In this document: positions 36,206 through 45,478 of the stretch, one piece after another
Numbering within the stretch: the first letter of the stretch is position 1
Layout: each line of letters begins with the position of its first letter
Assembly (NCBI RefSeq): GCF_003967515.1
Contig: NZ_BIFQ01000001.1
Location: forward strand, 62,001 to 126,000
Origin: Dictyobacter aurantiacus
Lineage (GTDB): Bacteria > Chloroflexota > Ktedonobacteria > Ktedonobacterales > Ktedonobacteraceae
Reading direction: 5' to 3'
Length of the DNA stretch: 64,000 bases
Program-made: the position numbers and the translations under genes
Notes under the pieces: model-generated
The model's database searches: none
Told to the model about the DNA's origin: nothing
The model's input: only the letters and a program-made list of their open reading frames with translations

Positions 36206-38164
36206 ATGGTTGCATGGCCATATCGTATGCGATATGCATCAAAAGCTTTTCTCATACTGCTCGTTTTCATCTTGCTCACCTGCAATGCGAGCAGAGCACT
36301 GGCCCATGCCCTCCCGGTGATGGCACCTTTTCCACCATCGGCGGGCCCCGGTGATTCTCGCGAACTGGAAACCTTTCTGGACCGGGAGCTTGGAGCGCAA
36401 CTGGCCAAAAAGCATATTCCAGGGGCCACGGTGTCTGTGGTCAAGGATGGCCGCCTCTTCTTCGCCAAAGGCTACGGCTACGCTGACCTGCAGCATGGCA
36501 CCCGTGTAAACGCGGAGACCACACTGTTCCGCATCGGGTCGGTGAGCAAGTTGTTCACCTGGACAGCAGTTATGCAGCTTGCCGAGCAGGGCAAACTGGA
36601 CCTGCATGCCGATGTCAACCGCTATCTCAAGACCTTTCAGATTCCAGCGACCTATCCGCAGCCGATTACTCTGGCCCATCTCCTGACTCACACCCCCGGC
36701 TTCGAGGACCGAGGTACCGGCATTATGGCACGGACACCAGGAGATCTGGAACCGCCAGGCACGTGGCTTGCTACGCACATCCCGGCGCGCGTGCGTCCAC
36801 CTGGCACACTGGTCTCCTATTCCAACTATGGCGTCGCCCTGGCTGGCTATATCGTCCAGCAGGTATCCGGCATGCCATTCGATCAGTATGTGGAAGAGAA
36901 AATCTTCCGTCCATTGAAGATGACGTACAGTACCTTTCGCCAGCCCGTTCCCGCCAGGCTGGCCCCCAATCTCTCCAAGGGGTATCAATATGAGAATGGA
37001 AGCAATCGCGTTCTTCCGTTCGAACTTTTCCAGATAGCCCCCGCCGGTTCCATGAGCAGTACCGCGACGGATATAGCCAATTTTATGCTCGCGCATTTAC
37101 AAGATGGCCGCTTCAATACCCAACGCATCTTACAGGAGGCAACCGCACGCGAGATGCACCGGCAACACTTCACTTCTGACACGCGTCTGCCTGGCATGGA
37201 TTACGGCTTCTACGAGATGCAAGTCAATCGGCTGCACCTAATCGGCCACGGTGGTGATACCACCGCGTTTCACTCGTTACTGGCGTTATTGCCCGCGCAA
37301 CAACTGGGCCTGTTTGTATCCTATAACAGCAGCAGCGGAGAAGGCGCCCGCGAAGAGCTCTTGCAAGCGTTTCTGGATCACTATTTTCCGGTCCCAAAAG
37401 TGCAGCAGCATACACCGCAAATTTCTGGCTTCTCGGGTCGGGCCAACCAGATCATAGGCACCTACTGGCCTACCCGTCGAAGCTATACTACCTTTGAGAA
37501 GGTCTTCCTGCTCAAAGATCCAGTTACGGTGAGCAATGGGAGCAATAGCGATCTAACAATTACAGGAGTGAGCAAAACGCCGCTGAACATGAGAGAAGTC
37601 TCCCCCTGGGTCTTTCAGGAGAAAGGGAAGACAATGGTTGTCGTCTTTCAAACGCATTCTGAGGGCACCACCATGTTCGTGAGCAATTCGCTGAGTCCTT
37701 TCATGAAGGTTGCCTGGTACAATACACCTACCTTTCAGTATCCGCTGCTGCTAGTGTGCGCGTTGATCTTCCTGTCAGCCCTCCTGCTCTGGCTTTTCCA
37801 AATGGTGCGCGTCAGGCATCGGGGGCAAACACATCCTCCCCTGGCCGGTTTCTGTCTCGCGCGCTGGTTGACTGGAATCGTCTGTTTGCTTAATCTGATC
37901 ATTTTAGCGGTCCTCATCGTACAGATCCTCGCGGAGCAGGTGAAAGAGATCATGTTCGGCGTACCGCCCTGGCTGGTCGTTCTCTTCATTCTGGCTCTAG
38001 CGTCGGCGCTGCTGACTATTGGGGTACTTGTGTGTACGGTCTTGCTGTGGTGGAAACGCTGGTGGAGTCCGGCGGTGCGCATCCACTATACGCTGGTAGC
38101 GCTTGCCGCGCTCATCTTTGCGGCTGAACTGGCCTACTGGAACCTGCTTGGCTTTCGCGCATGA
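36206..38164 (+). CDS. Serine hydrolase (beta-lactamase/PBP4* family) with C-terminal membrane domain
   Basis: A 652-residue protein of the class C beta-lactamase-like family. Signal segment at about 13-33. The catalytic domain has SVSK (Ser112, Lys115), YSN (Tyr205-Asn207) and HGG (348-350), all intact. After residue 420 comes a beta-rich linker domain, then four transmembrane helices (about 513-535, 555-575, 590-615, 628-648). The enzyme face should be extracellular, anchored by the membrane part. The family includes D-amino-acid peptidases, esterases and beta-lactamases; the membrane domain argues against a simple antibiotic-resistance enzyme. AAGGAGGAG precedes the ATG. Base composition is richer in GC than the surroundings. 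Confidence 0.9.
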   Translation: MVAWPYRMRYASKAFLILLVFILLTCNASRALAHALPVMAPFPPSAGPGDSRELETFLDRELGAQLAKKHIPGATVSVVKDGRLFFAKGYGYADLQHGTRVNAETTLFRIGSVSKLFTWTAVMQLAEQGKLDLHADVNRYLKTFQIPATYPQPITLAHLLTHTPGFEDRGTGIMARTPGDLEPPGTWLATHIPARVRPPGTLVSYSNYGVALAGYIVQQVSGMPFDQYVEEKIFRPLKMTYSTFRQPVPARLAPNLSKGYQYENGSNRVLPFELFQIAPAGSMSSTATDIANFMLAHLQDGRFNTQRILQEATAREMHRQHFTSDTRLPGMDYGFYEMQVNRLHLIGHGGDTTAFHSLLALLPAQQLGLFVSYNSSSGEGAREELLQAFLDHYFPVPKVQQHTPQISGFSGRANQIIGTYWPTRRSYTTFEKVFLLKDPVTVSNGSNSDLTITGVSKTPLNMREVSPWVFQEKGKTMVVVFQTHSEGTTMFVSNSLSPFMKVAWYNTPTFQYPLLLVCALIFLSALLLWLFQMVRVRHRGQTHPPLAGFCLARWLTGIVCLLNLIILAVLIVQILAEQVKEIMFGVPPWLVVLFILALASALLTIGVLVCTVLLWWKRWWSPAVRIHYTLVALAALIFAAELAYWNLLGFRA

Positions 38165-38310
38165 GCATTGCCCTGAAGCCCTGAGTCTTCACCCGGCACA
38201 TAGGTAAACTTGCATGTGGGTATAGAATTTCCTTGTTGGTCAGCCCGCCTCCATCAAGAGGGCGAAAAGCACTTCATGGGGGGAACGCAAGGCAAGAAAG
38301 GAAAGGAGCG

Positions 38311-40314
38311 ATGAGACCATTCAAATCACTCCCCACGCACCGCAAGATCTTTGCCCGGCCCCGGGGCAGGAGTATTCTCGCTGTCTTTTTATTGAGCTGC
38401 CTTTTGCTCTTTGCTGTCGTGCTCACTCCCCTCAAGCTCGTCCAGGCGGACTCGGCCTCCGAACCTGCTGGCAATCTCTCTGATGGGCATGATCTGCAAA
38501 CCTTCCTCGATCACACGTTCTCGGCACAGATGCAGGCATACCATATTCCGGGGGCCACCGTCTCCGTCGTCAAGGATGGTCGTGTGCTCTCTGCCAGAGG
38601 CTATGGCAAAGCCAATCTCCAGCGCGGGACTCCGGTCTCCGCGAGCACGACCCTCTTCCACATCGCCTCCGTCAGTAAGCTCTTCACCTGGACAGCGGTT
38701 ATGCAACTGGCGGAGCAGGGCAAGCTCAATCTGCATACCGATGTGAACCGCTACCTCAAGACCTTTCAGATCCCGGCCACCTATCCCCAACCGATTACCC
38801 TGGCCCATCTGTTGACCCACACCGCTGGCTTTGAGGAGAGCGCGCCATCCGATTCAACAAATGCCGCTGACCTGGAACCATTGGGGAGATGGCTGGCGGC
38901 CAATATCCCGGCGCGTGTGCGCCCTCCGGGTGAGATTGCCTCGTATTCCAATTATGGCGCGACTCTGGCTGGTTACATTGTGCAGCAGACCTCTGGTCTG
39001 CCCTTTGAGCGCTATATTGAAGAGCACATCTACCAGCTTCTGGGCATGAACCACAGCACGTTCCACCAACCTATCCCCACCCCTTTGAGCGCTGATCAAG
39101 CTCAGGGATATACATACAGAGGCACAAGCTACGAGGCAACCCCTTTTCCCTACATGCAGGATACCCCCGCGGGCTCCATGGCCTCGACCGCGACCGATAT
39201 GGCCAGGTTTATGCTGGCGCATTTGCAGGATGGGAGACTGGGCACTGCCCGGATACTGCAGTTGGCAACCGCACAGGAGATGCACCGACGCCAGTTTACC
39301 AATGATCCTCGCATCCCTGGCATCACCTATGGCTTCTTTGAGCAAGATGTGAATAACCAGCGTGTAATCATGCATTCCGGAGACGATCCATCTTTTCACA
39401 GCCTGCTTCTCCTCTTACCAGTTCAGCGGGTGGGACTCTTTGTCGCCTACAATAGCGATGGGGGAAGCGAAGCGCGCGGAAAACTGTGGCACGCCTTCCT
39501 CGATCGCTATTTTCCCGCGCCATCACGACACATGAGCATGCCAAAGCCATTACCAGAGTTTGCGCAACGGGTCAAACAGATCACGGGGAGTTACTGGCCA
39601 ACCAGGCGTAACGACACGACCTTTTGGAAAGTGCCTACACTATTCGAGACAATCAATGTGCAGGACGAAGGCAATGGGAGGATACGGGTCCAGAGAATGT
39701 TCCAGGGATCACCAGCGGGGCAAACGGCTGTCGAAGTCCAGCCCTGGCTCTTTCGTCAGGTCAATGGACAGGGGCTCTTCGCTTTTCAAGTAGGACAAAA
39801 CGGGACCATCATGCTGCAGAATAATGCGCTCGACGCATATACGAAGCTGGGCTGGTATGAGACGCCTCTGTTTCACCTCATACTGGTTTCTTGCACGCTC
39901 TTGCTCTTTCTGTCAGCCTTCCTGCTCTTGCTCTGGCTCCTGCTCCAGATGTTCCGCTTCCGGCGCATGGGAGCACCTCAGGTGAAAAGTACGTCTTCCC
40001 GGATCGCGCGCTGGATCATGGGACTGGTGAGTGGCGTCAACGTGATGATCCTGCTCTTGCTCGCGGTGCTTCTCCGGTTTGTCGTCATCTTCAACTTCCA
40101 GGGCATCACCTTCTTTACGAGATCCGGTCACATCCTGTTGTTCGCACTTGCCCTGGCCTCCGTGATCCTCACAGTTGGCACTGTAGTATGCGCGGCCCTG
40201 GTGTGGAAGCAACGGATCTGGGGTCGCGGATTGCGTCTGCATTATACCCTGGTCACCCTCGCGGCTCTGGTCTTTGTCTGGGAGGTAGCGTATTGGAACC
40301 TGCTTCGATGGTGA
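38311..40314 (+). CDS. Serine hydrolase paralogue with C-terminal membrane domain
   Basis: A 667-residue close relative of the preceding protein, same order of parts: signal segment, catalytic domain with SVSK, YSN and HSGD (where the first copy has HGGD), linker and four transmembrane helices. Long identical runs (for example in the LKTFQIPATYPQPITLAHLL region) show a recent tandem duplication. The ATG at 38311 follows AAAGGAG; a TTG 78 bases upstream has no such site. It is the last intact gene before rtcB remnant B. Divergence of the HxG motif between the two copies could mean different substrates. Confidence 0.9.
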   Translation: MRPFKSLPTHRKIFARPRGRSILAVFLLSCLLLFAVVLTPLKLVQADSASEPAGNLSDGHDLQTFLDHTFSAQMQAYHIPGATVSVVKDGRVLSARGYGKANLQRGTPVSASTTLFHIASVSKLFTWTAVMQLAEQGKLNLHTDVNRYLKTFQIPATYPQPITLAHLLTHTAGFEESAPSDSTNAADLEPLGRWLAANIPARVRPPGEIASYSNYGATLAGYIVQQTSGLPFERYIEEHIYQLLGMNHSTFHQPIPTPLSADQAQGYTYRGTSYEATPFPYMQDTPAGSMASTATDMARFMLAHLQDGRLGTARILQLATAQEMHRRQFTNDPRIPGITYGFFEQDVNNQRVIMHSGDDPSFHSLLLLLPVQRVGLFVAYNSDGGSEARGKLWHAFLDRYFPAPSRHMSMPKPLPEFAQRVKQITGSYWPTRRNDTTFWKVPTLFETINVQDEGNGRIRVQRMFQGSPAGQTAVEVQPWLFRQVNGQGLFAFQVGQNGTIMLQNNALDAYTKLGWYETPLFHLILVSCTLLLFLSAFLLLLWLLLQMFRFRRMGAPQVKSTSSRIARWIMGLVSGVNVMILLLLAVLLRFVVIFNFQGITFFTRSGHILLFALALASVILTVGTVVCAALVWKQRIWGRGLRLHYTLVTLAALVFVWEVAYWNLLRW

Positions 40315-40384
40315 GCCCGCTTTGCGGCGCGCGAGAAAGGCTATGGATTTCCGTATGTTAAGGAAAACCCATCTCCGGTCCTTT

Positions 40385-40549
40385 TTAACCCTTAACAACC
40401 ACTATTGGATTCAAACGCACGACGAGACTGGCCAGGCCAGCATTATGCACAACATTGACGGCCTGCTGGGCATCCTTGTAGGCCTGTGGATCCTCTTCGG
40501 ACAATAGGTTCTTGCTGTGAACACGGATAGCGATGCCTTTCTTCTCTAG
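40385..40549 (-). pseudogene. rtcB remnant B (C-terminal 54 codons)
   Basis: Read leftward this encodes LEKKGIAIRVHSKNLL... to the natural end ...VVVKG and a stop codon, about 48 of 54 residues identical to the C-terminus of the intact RtcB at 61240. Similarity begins abruptly at the LEKK codons (40538-40549), the same codons at which remnant A ends. A short unrelated extension makes a 64-codon open frame, but there is no start signal. The two remnants together would rebuild the C-terminal region of RtcB. Confidence 0.88.
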
Positions 40550-40726
40550 CTCCTGAGGAATAGAATAGCGATACACCAATATCCCTTTAAAATAATGCAG
40601 TAGTACTTCTTTGCTTATTAATTGATTTGTCTGTATGACTTGACTATTATCTTGAAGATATGTATTTCTACAAAAACATGTGGATCAAAATAATAATCAC
40701 ATGGAGATAGAAAGGACCATTTTATA

Positions 40727-41176
40727 ATGGAAATTATTGGCTCACACAAAGTTAATGCCAGCCAATTACAAGTATTTCAGGCACTGCTGGACCCAGCAAC
40801 TTTAAAGGAGTGCGTTCCAGGTTGTAACGAGGCTGAATATACGGAGGTTGGCTGGGCTACTGGCCGTCATATTCGCCTGGGTATTTCACTGAATATTCCT
40901 GGTCTGTCCGGGACATACAATATCTTTATCAAGCCAGAAGATGTTATCGAACCATCACACCTGGTACTGGTTAGCACGCCCAGCAGTGCTGTTGGCTCCA
41001 TCAATGCACGCTGCGTAGTTGACCTCGTGGATGAAGGCGCACAGACAGCCGTCAACTATGCCACCGAGGCAATGCTGGAAGGAAAGGTCGCGGCTCTCCC
41101 TGAGTTCGTCGTCAAACCCGCCGTTAAAGGCGAGTTGGATCGCTTCTTCAAAAACCTGGAGAAGCATTTCAAATAA
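40727..41176 (+). CDS. CoxG-like SRPBCC protein
   Basis: A 149-residue START/SRPBCC-fold protein of the carbon-monoxide-dehydrogenase subunit G (CoxG) type: VFQALLDPATLKECVPGC is the signature start, and EGKVAALPEF...KGELDRFFKNLEKHF the closing helix. CoxG helps anchor or mature CO dehydrogenase, but many single CoxG-like genes occur without cox genes, as here. Cytoplasmic, no signal. AAAGGA precedes the ATG. It sits just outside rtcB remnant B and ends at a strong terminator. Confidence 0.88.
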   Translation: MEIIGSHKVNASQLQVFQALLDPATLKECVPGCNEAEYTEVGWATGRHIRLGISLNIPGLSGTYNIFIKPEDVIEPSHLVLVSTPSSAVGSINARCVVDLVDEGAQTAVNYATEAMLEGKVAALPEFVVKPAVKGELDRFFKNLEKHFK

Positions 41177-41211
41177 CGCCTATCAGGAGAGCCTATGCCC
41201 TCCCGGTGCGC

Positions 41212-41241
41212 CCGCCCTGTATGATTACAGGGCGGTTTTTT
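41212..41241 (+). terminator. Intrinsic terminator of the CoxG-like gene
   Basis: CCGCCCTGTA and TACAGGGCGG form a 10-bp stem with a TGAT loop, followed by six T. Textbook rho-independent form. Confidence 0.92.
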
Positions 41242-41258
41242 GATAGTACGCGTCCTTC

Positions 41259-41310
41259 GGGCTGCGCCCTCACCAGAACGAGGTAAGCTCGTTCCCTACG
41301 GTTTTGCCGT
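41259..41310. repeat. Cluster of three short hairpins, possible REP-like element
   Basis: Three adjoining small inverted repeats follow the terminator: GGG-ctgcg-CCC (41259-41269), AACGAG-gtaag-CTCGTT (41277-41293) and ACGG-tttt-GCCGT (41298-41310). Such clusters at convergent gene ends resemble dispersed palindromic elements; no second copy was noticed in the window. Confidence 0.35.
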
Positions 41311-41336
41311 GTTTACAAGCTGGGAAAGCTGCTATA

Positions 41337-42992
41337 TTATTTGAGCGCTGTAAAGCTAACCTGGTAGGGGCTCAACGCGATGGTAGAGTTGTTAACGTGC
41401 ACTTGCACACTGCTGGCAGTCTGATTGACAAGTAGCAGTTGTTTTTGCGATGCCAGAGCTGCAACACTGCCTGGATCAGAGACAGTGGTGCGATAGAGCG
41501 TAGTACCTGACCCGAAATTTTCTGTCAGTGCTTTATAACTATCATACCAGGGATTGGCCTGCTCTCTCCCGGCCTTCTGCGTCGGAGACCACAAACCATA
41601 ATCAGACCCACCATTACCAAAGTTGTTCCAGGACAAGGCGATCCCTCCACCAGCCTCGATAAATTGAAGCATTGTAACGGTCTTGAGCGCGTTATCCTCC
41701 TGTAAACTGGTATTATCTGTCTCGGTCCACGAGTACCATTCAGCGAGCCAGATGGGCAACGTGTTTGCGCCGGGATAGAGCGTAGGATTCAGTGAGCGAA
41801 TCCACCTGACAGTATCAGCAAAGATGCTGGCTGAGACAAACGGTTGCTGGTTCAAAATCTTTCCGGTATCACGATTCTCAAGAGAAGCATCAAAGGTAAT
41901 AAAGCCCGCGCCAGCCTTATGCTGCAACCAGTACTGCACAACATTAAGGGAACGCTGATCAAAGACGCCATAGGGCTTCACAAGCCTGGATGGGTGACTC
42001 TGCTGCGCATTGGAGGACCAGGTATCCATAACTACATAGGGGCCGCCAACGTTGACTTCCTGCTGGGAAACATGTAACGAACTGGCAACGTTCATTAAAG
42101 TCGTATAGACCTGATTATACATGTACGTATAACCGTGCCGGGCGTTGGGCCCATCGGGATTGCCAGCACTGGTGGTGAAATCGTAATTGTTGATATCAGG
42201 ATCGTAATAGCCTTTGAGCTCATTCCAGACCTGGAAATAACGCACATTATACGGAGGCCGCATATAGCGCTGTGCAACCGCCTGCACCAGGTGCGTCCAC
42301 GCATCCATTTTATTATCCAGGATACGAGATTCATAGGCCTCCACCTGCCACTCCTGATCAGCGGTCAACGGCTGCGTCTTGCCATGACCAACGTACATCC
42401 CTTTCATCCACCAGGGGGCTTCGGCCAGCGTAATCACTGGTGTCTCCCCCAGACGCTGCACCAATTGCACACGAGCGTCGAGCGAGTCCCAATCGGTCGG
42501 ACCAGGCGTGGAGGGATCGGGCCAGGGGTCTGGTAAGCCCCAGGCCATAATTGGCGTATTTACATATTTAACACCTTGCTTGATCATCGACTGCACACTG
42601 GAAAGCACACATTGATCACTACTGCCTCCATCCATGATCTGATTATCCGATTGCGTCAGGCCTGCCGCAAACTGCGATACGCTTGTTGCCTGTCTATCAT
42701 AGGAGACAGTCACTATTTGAGATCCTTGATGACGACGATTGCTGGTTAGAGCACTCTGCTGACCTGTACGAGAGAACATGTTCGACGTGATGGTAGCATC
42801 TGCCGGAGTGGAGAACGATTGTGTCGTCTTGCCGCCCCCGGAAGGATTACACTGTTGCGCAACCTGTTTTGTGCTTTGCGGAGCCTGTTTTGATTGATGC
42901 GGCTGATTCGCACAGGATGATAGAATTGGGATCACAGCTAATAAGATAAAGCAGAAAGAATACAGGTAGGACCTACCATATGCTTTTATCAA
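41337..42992 (-). CDS. Lipoprotein with glycoside-hydrolase clan-A-like domain (first copy)
   Basis: A 551-residue exported protein. The N-terminus has a signal with lipobox (VIPILSSC, Cys27), then a polar linker to about residue 60. The main domain resembles GH39/GH5-like TIM barrels: YFQVWNELKGYY has the Asn-Glu pair of the acid/base site, and PIWLAEWYSW supplies a candidate nucleophile Glu. Aromatic motifs such as WGLPDPWPDPSTP and APWWMKG could line a sugar cleft. A small beta domain forms the last 70 residues. It starts at TTG 42992, preceded by AAAGGA at 8 bases. Polysaccharide cleavage at the cell surface is inferred, not proven. Confidence 0.7.
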   Translation of the reverse strand: MIKAYGRSYLYSFCFILLAVIPILSSCANQPHQSKQAPQSTKQVAQQCNPSGGGKTTQSFSTPADATITSNMFSRTGQQSALTSNRRHQGSQIVTVSYDRQATSVSQFAAGLTQSDNQIMDGGSSDQCVLSSVQSMIKQGVKYVNTPIMAWGLPDPWPDPSTPGPTDWDSLDARVQLVQRLGETPVITLAEAPWWMKGMYVGHGKTQPLTADQEWQVEAYESRILDNKMDAWTHLVQAVAQRYMRPPYNVRYFQVWNELKGYYDPDINNYDFTTSAGNPDGPNARHGYTYMYNQVYTTLMNVASSLHVSQQEVNVGGPYVVMDTWSSNAQQSHPSRLVKPYGVFDQRSLNVVQYWLQHKAGAGFITFDASLENRDTGKILNQQPFVSASIFADTVRWIRSLNPTLYPGANTLPIWLAEWYSWTETDNTSLQEDNALKTVTMLQFIEAGGGIALSWNNFGNGGSDYGLWSPTQKAGREQANPWYDSYKALTENFGSGTTLYRTTVSDPGSVAALASQKQLLLVNQTASSVQVHVNNSTIALSPYQVSFTALK

Positions 42993-43131
42993 GACAGTTA
43001 TCCTTTTGATGTTTAGACTGGCTACGTTTCGCTTAACTTAGCAGTCAGCTCTCCCAAACACAAACATGCTTGTCAGAATGACTATCTGCACGCTCCTTTT
43101 ATCGCTCACAGCGCTCAACATTGCTTGCGCT

Positions 43132-44733
43132 CTACTTCATCGTAGTGAAGCTGACCTGGTAGGGGCTCAGCGGGATAACAGAGCCATTGACGTGCACCTG
43201 TACACTATCAGCAGTCTTATTGACAAGCAACAGCATTCCGCTTGATGCCAGCGCATCCACACTGGCCGGATTGGAAACATTCGTTTGATAGAGCTTTGTA
43301 CCCACCCCAAAATTTTCCATCAACGCTTTATAGCTATCATACCAGGGATTGGCCTGTCCGCCTCCCACCTGCAGAGTAGAAGTCCAGAGGCCATAATCGG
43401 ATCCACCATTGCCAGCATTATTCCAGGATAAGGCGGTCGCGCCGCCTGCTTGAATAAATTGAACCATAGTAGAAGTTTTGAGCGCGTTATCCTCCTGCAA
43501 AGACGTATTACCCGTCTCAGTCCATGAGAACCATTCCGATAAATTGATCGGCAATGTGGTAGAACCAGGATAAAGTGTGGGATCAAGCGAGCGAATCCAC
43601 TTAATCGTATCGGCAAAAAGGCTATCTGCCACAAAGGGCTGCTGATGCAGGACCTTCATGGTATCGCGATTCTCAAGAGAAGCATCAAAGGTAATAAAGC
43701 CTGCACCAACCTTATGCTGCAACCAGTACTGCAACACATCAAGAGGGCGTTGGTCAAGGATTCCATAAGGCTTCACGACATTTGAGGGATGGCTTTGCTG
43801 CGCATTGGACCAGGTATCGACAAAGACATAAGGGCCACCAACTTTTACCGTCGATTGGTCGATCTGGAGTGAACTGGCAACGTTCATCAAAGTTGTATAG
43901 ACCTGATTATACATGTACGTATAGCCGTGCCGGGCGTTCGGTCCATCAGGATTGCCAGCACTGGTGGTGAAATCGTAATTGTTGATATCAGAGTCGTAAT
44001 AGCCCTTGAGCTCATTCCAGACCTGGAAATAACGCACATTATACGGAGGCCGCATATAACGCTGTGCAACCGCCTGCACCAGATGCGTCCACGCATCCAT
44101 CTTATTATCCAGGATACGAGATTCATAGGCCTCCACCTGCCACTCCTGATCGGCAGTCAACGGCTGCGTCTTGCCATGACCAGCGTACGTTCCTTTCATC
44201 CACCAGGGAGCAGTGGCCAGTGTAATCACCGGCGTTTCCCTCAGATTCTTTGCCATCTGCACACGGGCATCAAGTGCACTCCAATCGGTCGGGTCGGGCG
44301 TGGAAGGATCGGGCCAGGGATCGGGCAAGCCCCAACCCATGATTGGCGTATTTACATATTTAGCACTTTGCTTGATCATCAACTGCACATTTGCGACCGC
44401 GGTCGGGTCGCTGCTATTGCCTATATCTAGAGAACCATCGGACAATGTCAGACCTGATGCGAACTGCGAGGTTGTCACGCATTGCTTGTTGATTGTAACG
44501 GTTATCTCTGCCGCAGCGGTATTCGTGGGCTGCTTGCCATTGCACATCGCATTATACGTGGCAGTAGCGGTTGCGCTTGTATTGCTTGGAGCACTATTTT
44601 TACTCCCAAAACTATGAAACTGTGCATCACCCGGATTTTCTTTGCTAAATGGATTTGAGCAAGAAACCAGTAGTGGAACCAACAAGACGAGGAGAACCAG
44701 AGCATTAAAGGAGCGGACCCTCCAGGTTTTCAT
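43132..44733 (-). CDS. Lipoprotein with glycoside-hydrolase clan-A-like domain (second copy)
   Basis: A 533-residue paralogue of the gene to its left, very similar from the WGLPDPWPDPSTP motif to the end, and different in the first ~100 residues. Lipobox VPLLVSC in a signal peptide; acid/base NE in FQVWNELKGYY; candidate nucleophile in INLSEWFSW (SEW here, AEW in the other). ATG at 44733 is chosen because GAGGAT lies 6 bases upstream; an ATG 12 bases earlier is also in frame. The pair lies just before the NRPS/polysaccharide run and could trim its glycan. Confidence 0.7.
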   Translation of the reverse strand: MKTWRVRSFNALVLLVLLVPLLVSCSNPFSKENPGDAQFHSFGSKNSAPSNTSATATATYNAMCNGKQPTNTAAAEITVTINKQCVTTSQFASGLTLSDGSLDIGNSSDPTAVANVQLMIKQSAKYVNTPIMGWGLPDPWPDPSTPDPTDWSALDARVQMAKNLRETPVITLATAPWWMKGTYAGHGKTQPLTADQEWQVEAYESRILDNKMDAWTHLVQAVAQRYMRPPYNVRYFQVWNELKGYYDSDINNYDFTTSAGNPDGPNARHGYTYMYNQVYTTLMNVASSLQIDQSTVKVGGPYVFVDTWSNAQQSHPSNVVKPYGILDQRPLDVLQYWLQHKVGAGFITFDASLENRDTMKVLHQQPFVADSLFADTIKWIRSLDPTLYPGSTTLPINLSEWFSWTETGNTSLQEDNALKTSTMVQFIQAGGATALSWNNAGNGGSDYGLWTSTLQVGGGQANPWYDSYKALMENFGVGTKLYQTNVSNPASVDALASSGMLLLVNKTADSVQVHVNGSVIPLSPYQVSFTTMK

Positions 44734-45478
44734 AACGATCCTCATTCTTCAATAACGCGATACGCAAGTGCCTATCAGTGGGATCTTCAATTTTCTCTTC
44801 CTTCATCATTCAGGGTGGTGAAAAAACTTGCACACGCAGTTAAATATAATTTTGATGGCATTTCGGCAAAAAAATATGTCAGAGTCTTACGCTCGTTATT
44901 ACTAGAGCTTTTTCTAAACTATATTATGCAACAAAAGCGTAAAGATGAGTCAAATCCATAGGAAATATAGAGCATCACCGAATCACGTAAAAGTACTGAT
45001 CGGCTGAAGTAGCAATCAGCTTTGAGAGTGATAGATAGAAACATATAGTATTTTCTTCTTATTTGCGGAAAAGATGCTAAACACCCAACCATCTATACTG
45101 TATAGTAACAGTAAGATCTTATTCCAAGAACCAACGTCGCTATCACAGCAACTGTTACACACTCAGGTTTTCTAATCAGCAGTAAGATCCTATTCTGAAA
45201 GCCAACCTACTATCGTTGTGCCATTGTCAAAAGTAATTGACGATATAGCCCAAAAATATTTTTGGTATTGTTTTTTTTTGTTATGGATAATATTATAGAT
45301 GCGCAAACTTTTTCGACGCTGGTACAGCCACATTAAGTGATGAAGGTCTGCTTATTCAAGCTCATTTTTGAGAACTCTTCACCGGATAATGGGGCTCTAC
45401 CTCAAAATTTCTATATACTTTAATTATCTTTTATTGTAGTTTTTGTACCATCCATTACACAAGCATCAAAAATGCTTT
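44734..45478. promoter_or_regulatory. Divergent region upstream of the NRPS run, with imperfect direct repeat
   Basis: No gene is seen in this ~740-bp A/T-rich region between the leftward lipoprotein genes and the rightward NRPS run. It holds an imperfect direct repeat: AGTAAGATCTTATTCCAAGA (45110 onward, to 45144) and AGTAAGATCCTATTCTGAAA (45181 onward, to 45214), about 75% identical over 34-35 bases and 71 bp apart. Two phased copies upstream of a biosynthetic operon suggest a regulator site. A T9 run lies near 45270. Confidence 0.45.

Noticed and set aside
36239..37096. Long leftward 285-codon open frame within the first serine hydrolase
   Set aside because: It is the complement of a conserved catalytic domain and has no ribosome site; a GC-driven shadow.
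33099..40549. Simple insertion of a mobile element into a chromosomal rtcB
   Set aside because: That would leave the C-terminal piece on the left and the upstream piece on the right in plus order; the observed order is reversed, and no integrase or transposase is present.
43927..44430. Rightward open frames opposite the lipoprotein genes (also 42135-42536)
   Set aside because: Both copies arise only because the paralogous genes are similar; antisense shadows.
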